A stretch of DNA of 64,000 nt. It comes from Lederbergia lenta NBRC 16444 (GTDB lineage Bacteria; Bacillota; Bacilli; Bacillales; Bacillaceae_C). The notes below the pieces were generated by a model. That model searched no databases. It was given only the letters and a program-made list of their open reading frames with translations, and was not told the origin of the DNA. Numbering within the stretch: the stretch's first letter is position 1; every line of letters starts with the position of its first letter. The position numbers were made by a program, and so were the translations under genes. The stretch covers positions 62,001-126,000 of the forward strand of contig NZ_BCVC01000002.1 of assembly GCF_001591545.1 (NCBI RefSeq). Direction: 5' to 3'. Shown in pieces: positions 59,484-64,000 of the stretch.

Positions 59484-60092
59484 ATGGATGATAAAAGATT
59501 CATCGGTATTTTCCCAGTGGAAGAGGAAGCTATTCTTAAGATTCAGGAATTGAAAATTCAAGGATATGAAGCAGATGATATATATGCAGTAGCAAAAGAT
59601 GAAAATGAGATTAATATGTTAAGAGGCCGTACAGATGTGGATGTGCAATCGGCAGATGGAGCAGAAACTGGTTGGGTTGATCGGTTTATATCTTTTCTTT
59701 CAGGTGAAGAACCAGTAAGGGACGCACTAGGGAAAATGGATTTATCCGGTGCTGAAGTGGAGCGTTATTATCAAGCAATTGAAAATGGTAATATCCTATT
59801 ATATGTAGATAAAGAGTATGGCACTCTATATGATAGTGGTGCCAATATCGTAAAGCCAGCAGATCCAAATTTAGGACCAAATCCATTAAATCCACCAATA
59901 GATTCAGTAGATCCAGTTGATGATACGAAGGATGATTCATATATGGAAGAAAGAGAACAGGTTAAAGTACAAACAGATACCGATATTAGTCAACAAGCAA
60001 GCATGGAGAAGCAACAAAAAGAAAAAAGCGATGAATTGCAGACAAAGGACAATAATCCATATACTAATCCTGATGAAGACAGTCGTTATTGA
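59484..60092 (+). CDS. General stress protein, YflT/GSP17M domain
   Basis: This sigma-B-type general stress protein is 202 aa long. The N-terminal 90 residues match the YflT-like domain (KRFIGIFPVEEEAILKIQEL, then YEADDIYAVAKDE). The rest is an acidic, Gln-, Asp- and Pro-rich low-complexity tail (PNLGPNPLNPPIDSVDPVDD). AAGGAGG is 10 bases before the ATG at 59484; the ATG at 59475 is too close. It is not part of the sugar regulon. The precise molecular role is unknown. Confidence 0.85.
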   Translation: MDDKRFIGIFPVEEEAILKIQELKIQGYEADDIYAVAKDENEINMLRGRTDVDVQSADGAETGWVDRFISFLSGEEPVRDALGKMDLSGAEVERYYQAIENGNILLYVDKEYGTLYDSGANIVKPADPNLGPNPLNPPIDSVDPVDDTKDDSYMEEREQVKVQTDTDISQQASMEKQQKEKSDELQTKDNNPYTNPDEDSRY

Positions 60093-60120
60093 TTAGGTTC
60101 GTTTCAAACTACCTATTATT

Positions 60121-60170
60121 AAAGCGGATAAGAAAGTAAGTATCCACCTACTTACTTTCTTATCCGCTTT
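60121..60170 (+). terminator. Very strong terminator
   Basis: Bases 60121-60142 and 60149-60170 are perfect complements (22 bp) around a 6-base loop and are followed by a T-rich run. A second perfect 14-bp stem (60296-60309 with 60323-60336) follows. The 408-base gap 60093-60500 otherwise has no gene. Confidence 0.85.
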
Positions 60171-60450
60171 TCTATTTTTAAAGAATATATAAAGTAAATT
60201 AAGATACCAATATTTTTACTTGGCATATTTTCAATCGCAATTTGAAACACCAACACGTTTTATCCTCACAGACTTCCGCACTTACTCAAATTATAAGTTA
60301 AAGGGATTATCCAACTTGTGGTTAATCCCTTTAACTATGTCTACATTTTCATATAATTTTCCGATGATCTGAATGTATTGTAAATAGAATAAAACCGATA
60401 GAGTGAAAATTTAGGATACTATCTTAATATTTTAGTATTATAAAATTTAT

Positions 60451-60465
60451 AGATAGCGCTTACAA
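60451..60465 (-). promoter_or_regulatory. cre site before fifth importer operon
   Basis: Read on the minus strand, TTGTAAGCGCTATCT matches every position of the cre consensus WTGNAANCGNWNNCW. A weak TATAAA -10 (60439-60444) precedes it, so CcpA would block just after the transcription start. Confidence 0.75.
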
Positions 60466-60500
60466 TGGGACTGCAATTAATTAATAAGGGGGGAAGAAAA

Positions 60501-61805
60501 TTGAATAAACTAAAAAGAAGTAGTTGTATTGTTCTTTTGCTAACAATAATATTAGTTGTTTCTGCTTGTTCTGGTAAAGGTCAAAAAAGTAGTTCAGAAT
60601 CCAAAGGAGGAAATGGTGAAAAGATTGAGTTAACTTTTTGGAATTCTTGGACAGACCCATCTCCACAGAATGAAGCTAATACAAAGCAAATTGAAAAGTT
60701 CATGAAAGAAAATCCAGATATTGTTATCAAGCAAGAGAAAATTCCACACGATCAATTTAAGGTGAAAGTGAAAACACAGGCAGCAGGTAAACAACTTCCG
60801 GATTTAGTTCAGGTTTGGCCTGGAGCAGAGTTGAAACCGTTGGTAAGTGGTGGATTACTTCATAGTATTGATGAAATGATGGACCATTGGGATGAATTAA
60901 TTCCAGAGGGACAGTTGGGTGATTATCAAATTGATGGTAAGCAATATGCCATACCGGCAAGTCTAACGCCGACAAGCCTTGTATACTATGACAAGGATAT
61001 GCTCTCTGAAGCCGGATATGAAGAATTTCCTACAACATACGAAGAATTTAAAACCCTAATAGACAAGCTGAATGAACAAAAAATCATTCCGATTGCGCTT
61101 GGTAACAAGGCACAATGGTTATTGCAGTCCTCTTATATTAGTACAATTGGAGATCGCTTAACAGGTGATGACTTTTTGACCTCTGTATTAGATACGGGTG
61201 AAAAGAAATTTACGGATGAAAAGTTTATTGAGGCACTGTATGTGATTAAAGAGCTAGCTGATATGAAAGCATTCAATGAAGACTTTAACTCTATCGATAA
61301 TACTCAACACAGGGATCTCTTCATGTTAGGTGATGCTGCAATGATGATTGACGGTGTATGGTCCCTAGGTCCGCTATTGGAAAATGCTCCTGATAAAAAT
61401 ATTGGTATTGCATTATTCCCAGAAGTGGAGGGCGGGCAAGGAGATCCAACCGCTGTTTCGGCTGTAACGGGAACAGGAATTGGTATGAATAGTGAATTAG
61501 AAGGAAAGAAGTTGGAGGCAGCGCAAAAATTCTTAAAAGGCTTTTATACAGAAGAATACTATGAGAATTTAATGAAGGCTGATCTCGTTGTTGTAGCTGA
61601 TATTGAAGTGCCATCGGAGATAAGTCCAGCATTGAAGGAAGTAGCACAATTGACGTCTCAGAAAATCGTACCTGTTTATGATGCAGTATTACCTACAGAT
61701 GTTACAGATATTATTAATTCCGGTTTACAAGAGTTAACAATTGGCACGATAACACCAGAACAATTAGCAGAAAAACTACAACAAGCAGTTGAGAAACAAA
61801 GGTAA
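60501..61805 (+). CDS. Extracellular sugar-binding lipoprotein (fifth importer)
   Basis: This is the receptor of the fifth ABC importer (434 aa). The signal peptide ends in VSAC with Cys23 lipidated, then a Ser/Gly-rich linker and IELTFWNSWTDPSPQNE of the family-1 binding fold. The start is TTG at 60501 behind AAGGGGGGAAG; an upstream ATG at 60465 lacks a ribosome site and overlaps the cre site. Cargo is unknown. The two permeases and a sensor kinase gene follow. Confidence 0.88.
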   Translation: MNKLKRSSCIVLLLTIILVVSACSGKGQKSSSESKGGNGEKIELTFWNSWTDPSPQNEANTKQIEKFMKENPDIVIKQEKIPHDQFKVKVKTQAAGKQLPDLVQVWPGAELKPLVSGGLLHSIDEMMDHWDELIPEGQLGDYQIDGKQYAIPASLTPTSLVYYDKDMLSEAGYEEFPTTYEEFKTLIDKLNEQKIIPIALGNKAQWLLQSSYISTIGDRLTGDDFLTSVLDTGEKKFTDEKFIEALYVIKELADMKAFNEDFNSIDNTQHRDLFMLGDAAMMIDGVWSLGPLLENAPDKNIGIALFPEVEGGQGDPTAVSAVTGTGIGMNSELEGKKLEAAQKFLKGFYTEEYYENLMKADLVVVADIEVPSEISPALKEVAQLTSQKIVPVYDAVLPTDVTDIINSGLQELTIGTITPEQLAEKLQQAVEKQR

Positions 61806-61868
61806 GAATATGGCAGGGAATCAAGCGCTTTGTCTCTTGGTTTCCTCTCTTTATTTAGGAGGGATGTT

Positions 61869-62747
61869 ATGCATCTATTAAGTCGAAATAAGTGGCCTAT
61901 TATTATCGGATTAACACCAGCGCTCCTAATTTATGTAGTGTTTGCTATTATCCCGATATTTATTTCATTTTACTATTCTGTTATGGAATGGGATGGCTTT
62001 ACAGAGATGAAGTTTATTGGACTAGCAAACTTTAAGGAAGCCTTGAATGACCCAATTTTTTGGAAATCTCTAAAAAACAATATGTTCGTCGTGGCAGCAT
62101 CTGTACTAGGACAAGTACCTATAGCTCTCGGACTTGCCCTTCTATTAAATAGAAAACTAAAGGGCGGAAAAATTTTTCGAACACTTGGTTTTATGCCTGT
62201 TGTTATCTCAACCGTTATTATTTCATTGGTATGGGGAATGATGTATAACTCGCGAATGGGATTGTTTAATCAATTGCTTACATCTGTCGGTTTGGAAAAT
62301 TGGAAACAAAATTGGTTAGGTGATCCAAAATGGGCAATGATTGCAGTCTGTATTACAATCATTTGGCAATTCGTTGGTTTATATTTAATTATCTTTTTAG
62401 CGGGACTACAAAATATTCCACAAGAAATTTATGAAGCAGCGGAAATAGATGGGGCATCTGGTTGGACCAAAACACTTTATATTACGCTTCCAATGATGAA
62501 AGATATCATTACGATAGCTGTTATTCTATGTATTAGTGGAAGCCTTCGCACCTTTGACCTCATTTATGTAATGACCTCTGGTGGTCCAGGGCATTCTACA
62601 GAAGTTTTGGCCATGTATATGTTTGAACAAACATTTTCTTCAACAAGATATGGATATGGTAGTGCTCTGTCGTTGTTTATCTTTTTCTTTAGTTTAGCTT
62701 TGATTTATCTATCGACCGCAATTCTTCAAAGAAAAACAAAAAAGTAG
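61869..62747 (+). CDS. Sugar ABC transporter permease, MalF type
   Basis: This is the first permease of the fifth importer (292 aa), six helices from WPIIIGLTPALLIYVVFAII onward, with coupling loop EAAEIDGASGWTKTL. The ATG at 61869 has AGGAGGG five bases upstream; an open extension to 61830 lacks a site. An imperfect hairpin (about 61815-61853) lies between it and the binding-protein gene, as at two other importers here. Confidence 0.9.
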   Translation: MHLLSRNKWPIIIGLTPALLIYVVFAIIPIFISFYYSVMEWDGFTEMKFIGLANFKEALNDPIFWKSLKNNMFVVAASVLGQVPIALGLALLLNRKLKGGKIFRTLGFMPVVISTVIISLVWGMMYNSRMGLFNQLLTSVGLENWKQNWLGDPKWAMIAVCITIIWQFVGLYLIIFLAGLQNIPQEIYEAAEIDGASGWTKTLYITLPMMKDIITIAVILCISGSLRTFDLIYVMTSGGPGHSTEVLAMYMFEQTFSSTRYGYGSALSLFIFFFSLALIYLSTAILQRKTKK

Positions 62748-62765
62748 TGAAAGGGAGAGAGGCTG

Positions 62766-63635
62766 ATGGAAAAAGTACTATTGAAACAACAGCATAACCC
62801 TCAACTTGGATTGAAAAAATACTCGAAAAAGACAATAATTTATGTCATCCTCATTATTTATGCTTTGATAAATGCTTATCCGATTTTGTGGATGATATTG
62901 AATTCGTTTAAGAATAGCTTGGAATTTGCAAAAAGTCCATTTGCGCTGCCAACAGAGTGGCTTATCGCAAATTATAAAACAGCCTGGGAAACAGCTCGAT
63001 TAGATACGTATTTTTTAAATAGTATCATCGTCTCCGTTGCTGCTGTTATTATAACCGTTTTCATTGGAGCGCTTGCTTCCTACTTTTTAGCCAGATTTAC
63101 ATATAAATGGGGAAAACCTTTATATGCCTTTTTTGTTTTCGGTTTGCTCATTCCGATTCATGCTACTTTAGTGCCTATGTTTTTACTTATGAAAAACTTA
63201 AATTTATTAAATACACATATTGGATTAATTCTGCCATACATCGCATTTAATTTGCCGATTACTATTTTCATCCTTGTTAGTTTTATGCGGGCTTTTCCAC
63301 AGGATATTGAGGAATCTGCAATAATGGACGGATGTGGTGTGTTTCGCATATTTTGGTCCATTATACTACCAATGACAATGCCCGCCATAGCGACTGTCGT
63401 TATCTTGAACTTTATTAACAATTGGAATGAATTTTCATTTGCATTAGTGTTAATCAATGATGATGCTTTAAAAACATTACCTTTAGGACTTGCTAATTTT
63501 GCGGGACAGTACACAACAAATTATGGTGCACAAATGGCTGGATTGACGCTTGCCATTATCCCAACAATTGTTATTTATATGCTATTGGAAGAATATCTTG
63601 TGAAAGGGATGACAGCGGGGGCGGTTAAAGGATAA
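62766..63635 (+). CDS. Sugar ABC transporter permease, MalG type
   Basis: This is the second permease of the fifth importer (289 aa), with six helices, coupling loop ESAIMDGCGVFRIFW and tail VKGMTAGAVKG. AAAGGGAGAG precedes the ATG. It is followed after 38 bases by the start of a sensor kinase gene. Confidence 0.9.
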   Translation: MEKVLLKQQHNPQLGLKKYSKKTIIYVILIIYALINAYPILWMILNSFKNSLEFAKSPFALPTEWLIANYKTAWETARLDTYFLNSIIVSVAAVIITVFIGALASYFLARFTYKWGKPLYAFFVFGLLIPIHATLVPMFLLMKNLNLLNTHIGLILPYIAFNLPITIFILVSFMRAFPQDIEESAIMDGCGVFRIFWSIILPMTMPAIATVVILNFINNWNEFSFALVLINDDALKTLPLGLANFAGQYTTNYGAQMAGLTLAIIPTIVIYMLLEEYLVKGMTAGAVKG

Positions 63636-63673
63636 TCTGGAAGAACAGATCTCAGCGTAAAGAGGCGAGTGTC

Positions 63674-64000
63674 ATGAAAAATATGCTGTTTTTTTCCAGG
63701 TGGAATCTACAATGGAAGTTTTTATTTCTCTTTTTGTTGCTCGTATTACTTCCGATGCTGGCTTTCAGTATTTTTATTTACAATCAAGCGAATAAAGCTG
63801 TCCAGGTCCAAGCAGTTAATAATGTAAAGAGCCATTTAGAAAAGATGAACCAAAATTTATTAACTGCGTTACAGGATATAGAAGATATTTCAGCCTATAT
63901 GATATATAGCGAGGATATCCGTTCTTTTTTACAGTCATCTAATCCAGTAGATAGTAATTTATATAGCAAAAGAATAAACGGATTTGCTGTATTTCATCTT
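63674..64000 (+). CDS. Sensor histidine kinase, N-terminal part (cut by window end)
   Basis: The first 109 codons of a membrane sensor. A short cytoplasmic start (MKNMLFFSRWNLQWK) leads into one membrane helix (about residues 16-37, FLFLFLLLVLLPMLAF), then an extracellular region rich in charged and Asn/Gln residues. This is how YesM-type sugar-sensing histidine kinases begin. The kinase domain is beyond the window. GAGGCGAG precedes the ATG. Its place behind an importer suggests it senses the same sugar and controls the operon. Confidence 0.65.
   Translation, partial: MKNMLFFSRWNLQWKFLFLFLLLVLLPMLAFSIFIYNQANKAVQVQAVNNVKSHLEKMNQNLLTALQDIEDISAYMIYSEDIRSFLQSSNPVDSNLYSKRINGFAVFHL

Overview
The window looks like chromosomal DNA from a low-GC Gram-positive rod of the family Bacillaceae. 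Bacillus subtilis-like AraR, AraB, AraD, AraA, AbfA and AraM proteins are all present, with sigma-A promoters, CcpA (cre) sites, one sigma-B promoter, an LPXTG-anchored surface enzyme and a GC-rich extragenic repeat of the kind common in Bacillaceae. I cannot name the species. The halotolerant genera around Gracilibacillus and Oceanobacillus are a guess. No phage, insertion sequence, CRISPR array, tRNA or rRNA gene is visible.

Nearly the whole window is a plant-cell-wall carbohydrate utilisation island for arabinan, arabinogalactan and probably other pectic side chains. Layout: (1) 121-3763, minus strand, an LplABC-type sugar importer. (2) 4302-6677, the arabinose repressor gene araR diverging from galM. 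(3) 6754-12530, a winged-helix regulator diverging from an arabino-oligosaccharide importer, a small membrane protein and an intracellular GH43 arabinofuranosidase. (4) 12735-20299, araB-araD-araA, two GH51 arabinofuranosidases and a small Cys-rich protein. (5) 20431-25785, a wall-anchored endo-arabinanase and a GH146-like beta-L-arabinofuranosidase. (6) 26175-34032, a third importer, a GH127 beta-L-arabinofuranosidase, an AraC regulator and an unrecognised barrel protein that may be a glycosidase. (7) 34294-37679, a MoxR / DUF58 / membrane-protein trio unrelated to sugars. (8) 37702-42240, an AraC regulator, a GH4 enzyme and a heparinase II/III-like protein. (9) 42779-59351, an LplABC-type importer, a GH2 enzyme, a secreted GH43 exo-galactanase-like protein, a LacI regulator, a large LacZ, araM and a Gfo/Idh/MocA oxidoreductase. 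(10) 59484-60092, a general stress protein. (11) 60501-64000, a fifth importer followed by the start of a sensor kinase cut by the window end.

The proposed workflow is as follows. Secreted or anchored enzymes (20431, 49006) cut arabinan and type II galactan outside the cell. Five binding-protein-dependent importers take up oligosaccharides. Cytoplasmic GH43, GH51, GH127, GH146, GH2 and GH4 enzymes release arabinose, galactose and perhaps uronic acids. AraA, AraB and AraD convert arabinose to xylulose-5-phosphate. None of the five importers has an ATPase gene here, so they must use a shared one encoded elsewhere.

Regulation can be partly read from the DNA. AraR-like operators lie at araR, galM and araB. 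CcpA cre sites lie at several transporter promoters. A shared palindrome centred on ACCGGT lies at the arabinogalactan operon, lacZ and araM and is assigned to the LacI regulator encoded between them. A cluster of TAATTATTC palindromes lies in front of the arabino-oligosaccharide transporter. The most novel candidates are the protein at 32377-34032, the GH4/heparinase-like pair, the structured leader with a small open reading frame at 42490-42778, and the winged-helix regulator with its palindromes.
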